From an uncultured Acetatifactor sp. (GTDB lineage Bacteria; Bacillota; Clostridia; Lachnospirales; Lachnospiraceae): 64,000 nt of DNA. The notes under the pieces are model-generated. The model ran no database searches and had not been told where the DNA came from. It saw only the letters and a list, made by a program, of their open reading frames with translations. Shown in pieces: positions 35,533 through 44,295 of the stretch. The stretch covers positions 30,638 to 94,637 of the forward strand of contig CAKRTS010000015.1 in assembly GCA_934402315.1 (NCBI GenBank), written 5' to 3'. Each line of letters starts with the position of its first letter. Position 1 is the first letter of the stretch. Made by a program: the position numbers and the translations under genes.

Positions 35533-36699
35533 CTAGCGGAAAAGATGCATCTTTTCCACAAGTCTGCCCCGCTTTGCCGCCTTTTTCAACACTGCGGAGC
35601 TTGAAACGCCTCTCAGATGGCGGTTGCGGTATAAAAATCCAAAAAACATTCTGACCCAGTAAACCGGATAGAATACCCGCCGCCTTCTCGCCCCCGGATA
35701 GGTCAGCAGGGTCTGATGATGAAACTCACGCAGGAAATCCGACATCCTGCTTCCACGCAGGGCAACCATGCGCTCCTGACTTGATCTTCCGAATTCCTCC
35801 GCCTCCAGAATCTCGCTCAGAAACTCTTCCAGATCCGCATGTTTGATCCACCTGCTGCCTCCCGCTGTCAGGAAGCTCACCTTTTTCTCCTCCAGCCCAA
35901 GATAGGAGACACAGAATGCCGTCACCATCCCGCAGAAGCCCTCCATGCCATTTTCCCTGACCAGCCTGAGAAATGTCTGCTCCTCCTCCGGCAGGCAGCC
36001 GCGCTCCCAGAAGACCACCCAGTCGCAGAGGAGCTTTAAGCCAAAGCCCGCGCGCAGGAAATGCTGCAGCATATGCAGGAGAAGATAGAATGCAAAATAG
36101 GGATTCTCCGGCACCGGAAGAGCGATTCCCATGATCTCCTCCTCACGGCAGTGCCTGAAAAATTCCGCCTGACATTCCAACAGTCTGTCATTGACCCGCT
36201 GCTCGTCGAACGGCTCCGTCAGCGTCATATGCAGCTCAATATCGATCTGATCCGGGCTTACGCAGACGAGATGATGGTTCGCATGCTGTACCTCTGCCCG
36301 CCGGAAGCCATGCGCTTCCAGACAGCGGCACGCGGCCTCCACCGCCTCTTCATTCTCCAGAAGAAGATCGACATCCCCGGACTTTCGCAGCTCCGGCACA
36401 GGATAGTATTCCGCCGCTGCACAGCCCTTCAATACCATGGACGGGATTCCGCTGTCCGCCAGCGTTCTGACGACATACCGGCTTAAAAACAGCAGATGAT
36501 AGCTCTGCTGTACCGTCTGGCGGCTCTTCGCCTTTATGTCCTCACCTATTGTACCATATAACAGCGGGAGCAGGGAATGCCTGTCGGCAAACTTCAACAG
36601 CTCCTGCATTTTTTCCGGCTCCGGCATTCTGTCCGGCTTCCTGCCGTGCAACGCCGCATCCAGCAGCCTGCACAGCTCTCGTCCCATCTCCAGTTCCAT
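35533..36699 (-). CDS. Nucleotidyltransferase-like protein (NTP_transf_5 type)
   Basis: A 388-residue protein. LKGCAAAEYYP leads into RKSGDVDLLLE, giving the GDxD metal-binding motif (108-111), and the histidine/aspartate block LLLHMLQHFLRAGFGLKLLCDW follows at about 205-230, the layout of the NTP_transf_5 family. Such genes accompany HPr-kinase-like and PqqD genes in lasso-peptide and exosortase-linked polysaccharide loci. Its substrate is unknown; nucleotide transfer to the peptide, a sugar phosphate or a lipid carrier is possible. It starts three bases after the flippase stop, firmly inside the polysaccharide operon. Confidence 0.82.
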   Translation of the reverse strand: MELEMGRELCRLLDAALHGRKPDRMPEPEKMQELLKFADRHSLLPLLYGTIGEDIKAKSRQTVQQSYHLLFLSRYVVRTLADSGIPSMVLKGCAAAEYYPVPELRKSGDVDLLLENEEAVEAACRCLEAHGFRRAEVQHANHHLVCVSPDQIDIELHMTLTEPFDEQRVNDRLLECQAEFFRHCREEEIMGIALPVPENPYFAFYLLLHMLQHFLRAGFGLKLLCDWVVFWERGCLPEEEQTFLRLVRENGMEGFCGMVTAFCVSYLGLEEKKVSFLTAGGSRWIKHADLEEFLSEILEAEEFGRSSQERMVALRGSRMSDFLREFHHQTLLTYPGARRRRVFYPVYWVRMFFGFLYRNRHLRGVSSSAVLKKAAKRGRLVEKMHLFR

Positions 36700-36702
36700 C
36701 GG

Positions 36703-38241
36703 TTATTCCTCGCGCACTTTTCTCTTTTTCAATACCTTTTCCACGCTTCTGCATGTTGTACGCCACTCCTCCGTCCGGTGATAGAGCAGCAGCCACAGCA
36801 CATTCGGCACCGCGGCACAGATCAGAAGCCTGCACACGATCTGCACGACCGGCGCTCCGGCCACAAGGCCGCACAGTCTGTCCGTTATCCCCCATGCCAC
36901 CGCGACGAAGAGAGCATAGAAGGCATACTTTCCGAAGAACGGCAGCACAGGCGCTTTCAGGCCCTTGCGGTAGAGCACAAACGGCTCTATCCACACCGAG
37001 GTTGTCAGCGCAGAGAGCAATGTTCCCAGAAAGACGCCGAAGACGTCAAACCGCAATACCAGAAGGATCGAAAAGACAAGGTTGCACCCTGCCTCCGCCA
37101 GCGCCTTATAGCGGTCGTACCAGAAAAGTCCCATGGAATCGCGGAAGGTGAGCGTTGCGCGGCGCGTGCCTGTCACAAAGAAATTGATACAAAGGATCAG
37201 GACGACCCTCTTCTCAAAGACATAGTTGGCGCCGAATGCCAGCTCCACAAACGGATTCAGCAGCTCATACAGGCAGATTGCCGCAAAGCCGTACATCCAT
37301 TGTCCGATGAAAAATGCCGTCTCGAACACCTTCCTCATCCTCTCTTTTCCACCCGTGACGCCGAGGTTTCCGACGCTCGCCGTGATCCCCTGAAAGACCT
37401 GATCCAGCACCTGTCTGACCGAGCCGATCAGCAGATAATAATTCGAGTATATGCCGACGCTCGCAACGCCGACAAACGCGGAAATGAGAAGGTTATCCGT
37501 GTTGTTCACCGCCACAAGCCCCAGCTTATGCATCATCATCGCACGGATATTTTTAAAAATCTCCTTACGCTCCTCCTGCGGAAGCTCTTCCCTGCACGGC
37601 TCCCGCAGATAGGGGTAGAGCCTGTCAGCCTTCAAAGAGATCAGGATATTCGTCAGCACCGTGCAGATGATTTTCAGCGCAAGAAACAGGATAAAGTTCC
37701 GCGTGGCGACGAGCGCGGCAATCTGTAAGACATCCTGCAATACCAGAAATGCGGTCTGGTACAACAGCACGACATAATTTTTCTGGTGCGCCTCGATCAA
37801 TGTCCTCTTATAGACGAGCAGATACGAAAGCACCGAGTCCGCCAGATACATCAGATAGATCAGCGTCAGATGCTCCACGTCCGGCCGGCTCTTCATCAGC
37901 GTATCCAGAAACGGCAGAAGCAGCATTCCCAGCGCAGCGACGCAGAGCGCCGTGCCCCGGTAGAAGGTGCGGAACAGCCGCATGAGCTGCTGCTGTCTCA
38001 GATTATCCTTCTCCGCGATGGGACGGTACAGGGCATAGGTGATCGCCGTTCCCACCCCCAGCTCCGTCAGCGAGAGCACATTCAGGATGTCTGTAAACAG
38101 CCCATTGACACCGACGTAGTTCTCATTCAGCATCCGCGTGAAGACCACGCGGGTGACAAAGCCCATCAGTATCGCCGTGATCCGCGAAATCACTGCCACA
38201 GAGGTATTGATCGCGGAATATTCAGTTCTGCTTCTCTCCAT
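36703..38241 (-). CDS. Polysaccharide flippase (Wzx/MOP family)
   Basis: A 512-residue membrane protein with about 12-14 helices. The opening NTSVAVISRITAILMGFVTRVVFTRMLNENYVGVNGLFTDILNVLSLTELGVGTAITYALYRPIA pattern (helix pair, then GVNGLF) is typical of oligosaccharide flippases in Gram-positive polysaccharide loci. It would move a lipid-linked oligosaccharide across the membrane. Since PelG is thought to handle Pel export with PelD/E/F, this second MOP protein suggests that the operon also makes a lipid-linked glycan. Confidence 0.88.
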   Translation of the reverse strand: MERSRTEYSAINTSVAVISRITAILMGFVTRVVFTRMLNENYVGVNGLFTDILNVLSLTELGVGTAITYALYRPIAEKDNLRQQQLMRLFRTFYRGTALCVAALGMLLLPFLDTLMKSRPDVEHLTLIYLMYLADSVLSYLLVYKRTLIEAHQKNYVVLLYQTAFLVLQDVLQIAALVATRNFILFLALKIICTVLTNILISLKADRLYPYLREPCREELPQEERKEIFKNIRAMMMHKLGLVAVNNTDNLLISAFVGVASVGIYSNYYLLIGSVRQVLDQVFQGITASVGNLGVTGGKERMRKVFETAFFIGQWMYGFAAICLYELLNPFVELAFGANYVFEKRVVLILCINFFVTGTRRATLTFRDSMGLFWYDRYKALAEAGCNLVFSILLVLRFDVFGVFLGTLLSALTTSVWIEPFVLYRKGLKAPVLPFFGKYAFYALFVAVAWGITDRLCGLVAGAPVVQIVCRLLICAAVPNVLWLLLYHRTEEWRTTCRSVEKVLKKRKVREE

Positions 38242-38255
38242 GGCTTTTTCCTCTC

Positions 38256-39263
38256 TTACCGCTCAAACGAGCTTTTCTCCGGCAATATCTTCTCAAATGC
38301 CTGCTGTATCTCCCGTCCCGCCCTCTCAATATCCGCAAGCTCCACCGAGTCATTGATGCAGACGGACGCCGCCCTTCTGCCCGTGATCGTCCGCAGCAGC
38401 CCGCCGTTATCCGCACCGATATTGAAGTATCTGCAAAATCGTGCCGCATTGCAGGGCGCGAAATTACCGCTCAGCTTCTGCCACTCCCGCAGCGCATACT
38501 GGCTGACATCCTCCCTGCTTCGGAAACGGTTTCTGCACACCTGATCCAGCCGATCCGGCTCAAGCTGCCAGACCGTCTCGTAGGTAGACTTTAACAGCGG
38601 GGACGGCCCGTGGACGGTGTAAAAGCCGGTGAAGCGCGGGAATGCCATTTCCAGCAGATTATAGCCAAAATACAGAAGCGGATAGCCGGGGTGGAAATAA
38701 GCGCCAGGCTGTTTTTTCATATTGGCTCTCTTGTCGAAGTATTTTGCGAGCAGCATGGCGTTATTCAGATAAATATAGGGCATCATGTCATCCTCGCGGT
38801 TTGCTACCACCGGCTGCAACGCAAGCATATCTCTCGGCTTCCCGTTCACAAAAAAGTCCGTTTCCCTCACCGGACGGAGCAGAAGCATATCATCATTAAA
38901 ATAGACAAACTGCTCCGAAATGCCCGGTATTCTGTGAAAATTTAACTCGATCGGATGAGAACTGAAGGTCGGAAGATATTCCTGCGGAATAAAATCCCTG
39001 TGATTCACAACCTTGAGCTTTGGATTCGCCGTATCCAGCCACTGCGGCAGATGTCCCCATGTCACGAAATGGATGCGGCGCACCCACGGTGCAAAGCGCT
39101 CCACACCGCGGAACCAGAAGCGCAGAAGCTCCCAGTCCCGATATCTCGCGTCGCCGCTGCTCGCCGCAGACCGCCCCTTATTCCCGGCATAGGCATCTCT
39201 CTCCTGCCGCCACGCAGGATCTGCGCCGTCGACCCAGGCAATCACAAAATCTATCTCCGCCAT
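38256..39263 (-). CDS. Stealth-family sugar-phosphate transferase
   Basis: A 335-residue protein. The conserved regions are clear: IDFVIAWVDGADPAW at the N-terminus, WELLRFWFRGVERFAPWVRRIHFVTWGHLPQWL, LPTFSSHPIELNFHRIPGISEQFVYFNDDM and the later FNIGADNG block. Stealth proteins (related to GNPTAB and CpsY) transfer hexose-1-phosphate units to make phosphodiester-linked polysaccharides. It is a cytoplasmic enzyme. It overlaps the neighbouring DUF4874-type gene by 13 bases and precedes the flippase, so it belongs to the lipid-linked or capsular branch. Confidence 0.9.
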   Translation of the reverse strand: MAEIDFVIAWVDGADPAWRQERDAYAGNKGRSAASSGDARYRDWELLRFWFRGVERFAPWVRRIHFVTWGHLPQWLDTANPKLKVVNHRDFIPQEYLPTFSSHPIELNFHRIPGISEQFVYFNDDMLLLRPVRETDFFVNGKPRDMLALQPVVANREDDMMPYIYLNNAMLLAKYFDKRANMKKQPGAYFHPGYPLLYFGYNLLEMAFPRFTGFYTVHGPSPLLKSTYETVWQLEPDRLDQVCRNRFRSREDVSQYALREWQKLSGNFAPCNAARFCRYFNIGADNGGLLRTITGRRAASVCINDSVELADIERAGREIQQAFEKILPEKSSFER

Positions 39264-40492
39264 CCGTGTCCTCTCTCTTTCTCCTTCAATTCTCCCAGAC
39301 AGAAGCTTCCGTCTACACCGGCGTTTGCGAAGCGGATCACCGCCCCATCCTTTTTCCTCTGAATCTCAAGCTCCAGCCTTCCCACGCCGCAGACCGCTGT
39401 CTGCACCGTCATGCTGCCATCCGGCGCAAGCCCTGTCAGATCCGAAGGAAGCTCCCGCCGCTTACCGTCACAGACAAGATACAAAGCAAGTTCGTCGCAG
39501 GCGTTTGCAAAGCCTGTATTCCCGATCGTCACCGCAAGCTGCCCCTTCTTCCACCGCACATCCGTCACGACAAAGCAGTAGCCCAGATGACTGCCGACAT
39601 AATCATACAGCGTCTCACCCGATGCAAGCCTCTGCGCCTTCCAGATCTCCAACCTCGCCGGATCATAGATGCTGTTCAGATAAGTAATCTGCATCGCCTT
39701 CAGCCGCCGGATCGTCTCCTCCGGCGTGCTGTCCGGCCCGGAAACCGCTTCCCCGCCGCAGGGGATGCCTCCGCACCTCTCCCGGAGATACCCGATCTCA
39801 TCCTCCGGCCGCCATGCTTCCTCCCACGGAGTCTCGCCGCGTGCCTTGCTCCCAAAGGTGCCAAGATCGCTCTCCGAGCCGAAGAGCGCGTCGTCGTACA
39901 GTCCGGCACGCACATCCTCCTCCAGCATTCTGAGCTGGCAGGGTCTGCGCACGGCGAGCCGCACCTTCCCCTCAGTCGCCTCCTGCCAGAGCTCCGCCAT
40001 GTCGCTGATCCGCTCCGGCGAAAGGTAGCGCGAGGAATGCATCTCGCCCCAGCTGCCGACAAAGAGCCCCTGTGCTACACAGATCTGTTCCGCATATTCC
40101 GCCGCAAGGGAACCAAAATAGCGTATATGCTCCTGCACACGCGCAAAGCGCACCGGCTCCCGCTCCAGCCCGCGCCCCTCCGTGTCATAGCAGAACCGCA
40201 GAATTACTTCCCTGCCGTGCGCCCTGAACACCTCAAAGATCTTCCTGATATAATCCGCGGCAGCCGGATCGGGCTCACTGTCCCGGAAGTCACTGATGTC
40301 AAGCCGGAGCAGCGCAAGCGTCTCCCCCTCATAAAAGGGCAGCCAGCGAAGCTGTTCCTCGTCGGGTCTGCCGATCCGGAAGGTATAGATATGATACCAG
40401 CCACGCCCGGGATTGACATTGTTCTGTGTTTCATCCCCGCCGGACTCCGCCCTCTCCAGATACCGGTCAGCTCCTGTATTCCAAAACATCAT
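39251..40492 (-). CDS. DUF4874/DUF4832 protein B, without signal peptide
   Basis: A 413-residue paralogue of the protein at 31.5-32.9 kb: NPGRGWYHIYTFRIG, LRFCYDTEG, LFVGSWGEMHSSRY, VRRPCQL, GLYDDALFGSESDLGTF and YLNSIYD align block by block. It lacks a membrane helix or signal peptide, so it appears to remain in the cytoplasm, unlike its partner. The ATG at 40492 follows GGAG by six bases; a GTG at 40507 is the alternative. It overlaps the glycosyltransferase upstream by 26 bases. Function unknown. Confidence 0.72.
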   Translation of the reverse strand: MMFWNTGADRYLERAESGGDETQNNVNPGRGWYHIYTFRIGRPDEEQLRWLPFYEGETLALLRLDISDFRDSEPDPAAADYIRKIFEVFRAHGREVILRFCYDTEGRGLEREPVRFARVQEHIRYFGSLAAEYAEQICVAQGLFVGSWGEMHSSRYLSPERISDMAELWQEATEGKVRLAVRRPCQLRMLEEDVRAGLYDDALFGSESDLGTFGSKARGETPWEEAWRPEDEIGYLRERCGGIPCGGEAVSGPDSTPEETIRRLKAMQITYLNSIYDPARLEIWKAQRLASGETLYDYVGSHLGYCFVVTDVRWKKGQLAVTIGNTGFANACDELALYLVCDGKRRELPSDLTGLAPDGSMTVQTAVCGVGRLELEIQRKKDGAVIRFANAGVDGSFCLGELKEKERGHGWRR

Positions 40493-41264
40493 CCTTCTCT
40501 CCAACACCCTTATCGATTTTCAGAACCTTTACACGGAAGACAACCCCGATGATCGAAAATACCATCCGGATCATGTAGACGAGCGGCTTCAGGCCGGAGT
40601 GCATGCTTTCACCGCAGTCCCTGTGGTGCATGACTGCCGGAATCTCCTCAATCTTAAACCCGAGCAGCAGCATCTGGATAATCATGTTGGCATCCGGGTA
40701 TTTGTCATCGAAATGCTTATATTTGCTGTAGTACAGGAACGCCTTCCGGCTCAGTCCCTGCAGTCCGGTCGTCGGATCGGCGATCCTCCTGCCCGTCGAC
40801 AGCCGGATCAGCCAGCGGAACAGACCGTAGGCAAGCTTGCGCATATGCCCGACCGGATACTCGCCGCTGCCCTCCATGAACCGCGACGCCAGTACAATAT
40901 CCGGGTATCTTCCGTCCTCTCCCTTCGTCTTCAGCTGCTCGTAAATCCGGGGAATATTGCACGCATCATGCTGTCCGTCCGCGTCCATCTGGATGACATA
41001 GCGGTATTTTCTGCGGATCGCATACTTATAGCCAAGCTGCAGGGCACTGCCATAGCCGAGGTTAAACACATGCGTGACCAGCGTATGCCCATGCGCCTTC
41101 ACGACCCAGTTCGTGGAATCCGACGACGCATCGTTCATGACGAGAACATCGGCAATCGAAGAAATCTCCGGCGTTTCCAGTTTTTCCAGAACAGCTTCTA
41201 TATTCCGTTCTTCATTATATGCCGGAATAATAATCAGCACTTCCTTAGACTTTTTCACTTCCAT
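40467..41264 (-). CDS. Family 2 glycosyltransferase (polyprenyl-phosphate sugar transferase-like)
   Basis: A 265-residue GT2 enzyme: LIIIPAYNEERNIEAVLEKL, NDASSDSTNWV, the metal-binding MDADGQHD, LASRFMEG and GLQGLSRKAFLYY. It resembles dolichol-phosphate mannose synthase and its bacterial homologues, which load a sugar onto undecaprenyl phosphate. The C-terminal hydrophobic segment (about 225-245) may attach it to the membrane. The DUF2304 gene two places upstream is a frequent companion of this subtype. Confidence 0.9.
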   Translation of the reverse strand: MEVKKSKEVLIIIPAYNEERNIEAVLEKLETPEISSIADVLVMNDASSDSTNWVVKAHGHTLVTHVFNLGYGSALQLGYKYAIRRKYRYVIQMDADGQHDACNIPRIYEQLKTKGEDGRYPDIVLASRFMEGSGEYPVGHMRKLAYGLFRWLIRLSTGRRIADPTTGLQGLSRKAFLYYSKYKHFDDKYPDANMIIQMLLLGFKIEEIPAVMHHRDCGESMHSGLKPLVYMIRMVFSIIGVVFRVKVLKIDKGVGEKDDVLEYRS

Positions 41265-42457
41265 AACAGCTCCTCAAGTAGTTTTTTCTGCTCCCCGCAG
41301 TCGATCCTCCGTGCTTCCGCCGCGTGTCCGTAGGCAGCGCGCCTCTGCGGCTCCCGGATCAGTTCCCGTATTGCCCTGCACACCGCCTCCGGCTCCAGCG
41401 CGCACACCGTGCCGTCCACACCGTCCCTGACCTGTTCCCTGCTGCCCTCCGAGACAACGATCGCGCAGCCGAGTGTCTGCGCCTCCTGCACGGCAATGCT
41501 CTTTCCCTCGTAACCGGTAGCATGGACGTACAGATCCGTCTGCGCATAGTAGGGATAGGGATTGTCCGTCTCTCCCAGAAGCAGGAAGTCCTCCTGCAGA
41601 CCACCGGCGGCAATCAGCCGTTCAAGCCGCGCCCGCTCCGGCCCCTCCCCGAGCACATACCATCTGACCTTTTCCCCGGCAGCCTTCAGCAGCCGCATCG
41701 CCTCCACTGCAACGGGGTAGGACTTCTGCCGGGTCAGTCTCCCAACCGTCAGGATACGGATTCCGTCAAAGCCGTCGTCAAACCCGCCGGGAAGCTCTGC
41801 CTTTCGCCTGATCTCCGTCTGATTAATCACATTTGGAAAAATTTTCGTCCGCTCCGCACATTCCGGATAGACCTCCAGAAAGCGCTGCTTTACATTCTCG
41901 CCAACCGGAAAAATGGCATCGTACTTTAAGTAGCAGTCCTTGTCCAGCCTTCTGGTATAGCCCGACCTGCCGTAATCGATATGGATGAATGCCGCCTTGC
42001 GCTTTGCCTTCACATGATCCGCCACATAATAGGCGGAGCCGCCCTCGAGGAAGGCGATCGCGAGATCGTACTCCGCCGGAAGCCGCTGCGCACCGTCCGA
42101 CAGCACTCTCCAGAAGAGCTTATCCGGCTGTATCCGCCTCCGCCGCAGCATACCGGCAAATGCACCCACCAGATAGGGAAACAATCTGATGAAATTTCCT
42201 CTGTGAAGCAGTGCGCGCAGGATCGTCCCGTACATGATCCTCCTGCCCCTGCCCCCGAGCACCGATTCCGTATGAAAACGCTGATTCTCCAGCTTTACTC
42301 CCTCCGGCAGAAGCGGGAGCATTTCGCCCTGCTCCAGCAGCACATAGAGGGACAGCTCATATTGTTCTTCCGCCGCCAGAATCTTAAGCAGCTCCAGCAG
42401 CGCCGTCTCCGCGCCTGCCCGGCTGAAGGTATTAATCACGAATAGTATTTTTTTCAT
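41255..42457 (-). CDS. Family 4 glycosyltransferase
   Basis: A 400-residue retaining GT-B enzyme. The start KKILFVINTFSRAGAETALLELL, the domain-2 opening ILTVGRLTRQKSYPVAVEAM, LGEGPERARLERL and the EX7E motif in GYEGKSIAVQEAQ are the family marks. It transfers an unknown sugar from a nucleotide donor in the cytoplasm. It overlaps both neighbours (DUF2304 by 26 bases, GT2 by 10), so translation is coupled. Confidence 0.92.
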   Translation of the reverse strand: MKKILFVINTFSRAGAETALLELLKILAAEEQYELSLYVLLEQGEMLPLLPEGVKLENQRFHTESVLGGRGRRIMYGTILRALLHRGNFIRLFPYLVGAFAGMLRRRRIQPDKLFWRVLSDGAQRLPAEYDLAIAFLEGGSAYYVADHVKAKRKAAFIHIDYGRSGYTRRLDKDCYLKYDAIFPVGENVKQRFLEVYPECAERTKIFPNVINQTEIRRKAELPGGFDDGFDGIRILTVGRLTRQKSYPVAVEAMRLLKAAGEKVRWYVLGEGPERARLERLIAAGGLQEDFLLLGETDNPYPYYAQTDLYVHATGYEGKSIAVQEAQTLGCAIVVSEGSREQVRDGVDGTVCALEPEAVCRAIRELIREPQRRAAYGHAAEARRIDCGEQKKLLEELLWK

Positions 42458-42803
42458 CCGTCAAAATTCCTATCTCATGCAGTATTCTTTCATTCTCCTG
42501 GTTTAAGAGCGACACCTGCATGGCAAGCTCCTGGTTCTTCATCATCAGCACCGAGACCATCTTGCTCAGCTTAAAGAGCAGAAGTAAGAGCAGCGAGCAC
42601 ACAAAGAACAGCAGCAGAAACGCCACATCGTAACCGTGCCCGGCGGAAAACGAGAAGATTCCCGCAAGCAGGATCGCCAGCGAGACAAAGCCCCACAGAA
42701 TCCCCATCGTCTCATTCAGCTTCTGACGCACATAGGCTCTGAAATCCAGCACCAGAAACAGTGCCCCGACTGCCGTAAGCAATATCCTTAATACCAAGAT
42801 CAT
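42432..42803 (-). CDS. DUF2304-type membrane protein
   Basis: A 123-residue protein with three hydrophobic helices (about 3-19, 35-53 and 58-77) and a C-terminal coiled-coil (KNQELAMQVSLLNQENERILHEIGIL). This is the layout of DUF2304 proteins, which usually accompany polyprenyl-phosphate GT2 enzymes and may hold them at the membrane. No enzymatic motif is seen. Confidence 0.78.
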   Translation of the reverse strand: MILVLRILLTAVGALFLVLDFRAYVRQKLNETMGILWGFVSLAILLAGIFSFSAGHGYDVAFLLLFFVCSLLLLLLFKLSKMVSVLMMKNQELAMQVSLLNQENERILHEIGILTDEKNTIRD

Positions 42804-42817
42804 CTTCCCTCTCTCCT

Positions 42818-44266
42818 TTATCTCTTGTTTTCTCTGCGGTAAACTACACTGTCAGGCATGATGCCCTTTCTGCCCGGGAAAAGCTCCCCGTTGCAGAAAG
42901 TGTGAATATCCATGTTCCGTTCCACCCATCGCAGCCTGAAATAAGCAAGCGTAAAACCGAGAAAGCTCCCGATCACAAGTCCCATTCCAAACCATTTATA
43001 ATCCCATGCGGCAGCAAAAAAGCTCACCACTCCCGTGACAGCGCAGAAGCTTGCCGTCGCCAGAAGCGCTCCGTTCAGGTCGTTGAAGTAATACAGAAAA
43101 ATAATTTCCGAATAAAAGAGGAACAAAATAAAGTACCCGACCGCCAGACAGGGATAAATCTGCAGCACACGCCCGGAATAGCCGATCGCCGGAAGGAACA
43201 TCACGCACAGCAGATATATGATAACCGAAATAATGAACTGGATGCGCACCAGATTCATCAGCTCTCCGGACAGCTGGCGGAACATTCTCCGCTTTGTATT
43301 CTGGATGTCCTCCCATCTCCCGCCGATGACCGCCTCGGAATACGCCCGGTAACACTCGTGAAAGTACATTTCCACGCGGGAGATAAAGATGATGGTCGCG
43401 GAGACATTCGTAAACATGGCGAGGCAGGTCGCAAGGTCATAGGTCGGCGCAAACACAAAGGAATCCACGACAACCATTCTCAGGTCTGTGTTCCAGAACA
43501 CGAAGTTATGGATATACAGTCCCAGTGAATACAGAAAATTGATCGCCACCAGCTTCCAGTACTTTTTAAAATACAGCAGTACCATGCGGTAGCGGTTGCT
43601 GTTCCTCCGGAAATACCGCTTCACCGTCGCCAGTTCCAGAACCGCCGTGATAAAGAAGCCGCAGGTCAGCGCGAGAAGCATGCTGTAGACGATTTCCCTG
43701 TGGAAAACCTTGACCAGAAGCAGGGAGATTCCGAATGCCGATGCCATGCCCACCAGAAAGTAAATCGAAATCTTCTGGTAATCCTTACAGATCGACAGAT
43801 ACAACATGGAGTAAAACACGAACACCAGCGAGATATAGCCGCAGAAGCCGGTGAACACGAAGATCAGGTTCACCTTTCCCACCACATGCTCCCAGACGCA
43901 GAAGGGGATGCCAAGAAGGCAGCTCAGCAAAACATTCAGGAGCAGCCCGATGTCAAAGCACGGCATAATGTCCTCATAACGCTCCTCATAGATGACATCC
44001 GACATGTACCGCGAGAGCACCGCGTTAAAGGGCGCCGCAGTGAGCAGCGAAAAGATGAATATGTACAGCAGGGTGCCCGAAAACAGCCCCCTTCTGGCGT
44101 AGCCGACGCTGTCATAGCCGAGGACAATGCCCATCAGCATGACCGTCCCGATTACCAGAAACATGGGCGCAATCGTGACGACAGTACTGTACACAAATCC
44201 TGCAAGATGCGACAGGATCGTCCGTCTTCCATATATTCTCTGTAGCTTGATGCCTATTCCTGCCAT
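42818..44266 (-). CDS. pelG: Pel-type polysaccharide transporter PelG
   Basis: A 482-residue protein with about 12 membrane helices, starting MAGIGIKLQRIYGRRTILSHLAGF; PelG proteins share the GF.L.K.. R.....L...  N-terminus and the central FSSRYMSD-like motif (here LSRYMSDVIYEERYEDI). PelG is a MOP-superfamily protein that moves the growing Pel polymer across the membrane with PelD, PelE and PelF. It lies directly after pelF, 29 bases downstream, in the order seen in Gram-positive pel loci. Length is normal. Confidence 0.85.
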   Translation of the reverse strand: MAGIGIKLQRIYGRRTILSHLAGFVYSTVVTIAPMFLVIGTVMLMGIVLGYDSVGYARRGLFSGTLLYIFIFSLLTAAPFNAVLSRYMSDVIYEERYEDIMPCFDIGLLLNVLLSCLLGIPFCVWEHVVGKVNLIFVFTGFCGYISLVFVFYSMLYLSICKDYQKISIYFLVGMASAFGISLLLVKVFHREIVYSMLLALTCGFFITAVLELATVKRYFRRNSNRYRMVLLYFKKYWKLVAINFLYSLGLYIHNFVFWNTDLRMVVVDSFVFAPTYDLATCLAMFTNVSATIIFISRVEMYFHECYRAYSEAVIGGRWEDIQNTKRRMFRQLSGELMNLVRIQFIISVIIYLLCVMFLPAIGYSGRVLQIYPCLAVGYFILFLFYSEIIFLYYFNDLNGALLATASFCAVTGVVSFFAAAWDYKWFGMGLVIGSFLGFTLAYFRLRWVERNMDIHTFCNGELFPGRKGIMPDSVVYRRENKR

Positions 44267-44295
44267 ATATTCTCCCCAATATCATGCAAAAGCTT

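Noticed and set aside
39020..40552. A 510-codon plus-strand open frame
   Set aside because: It is antisense to the DUF4874-type and Stealth genes, has no family motif, and is rich in Pro, Arg, His and Ser as expected from the complement of GC-rich coding DNA.
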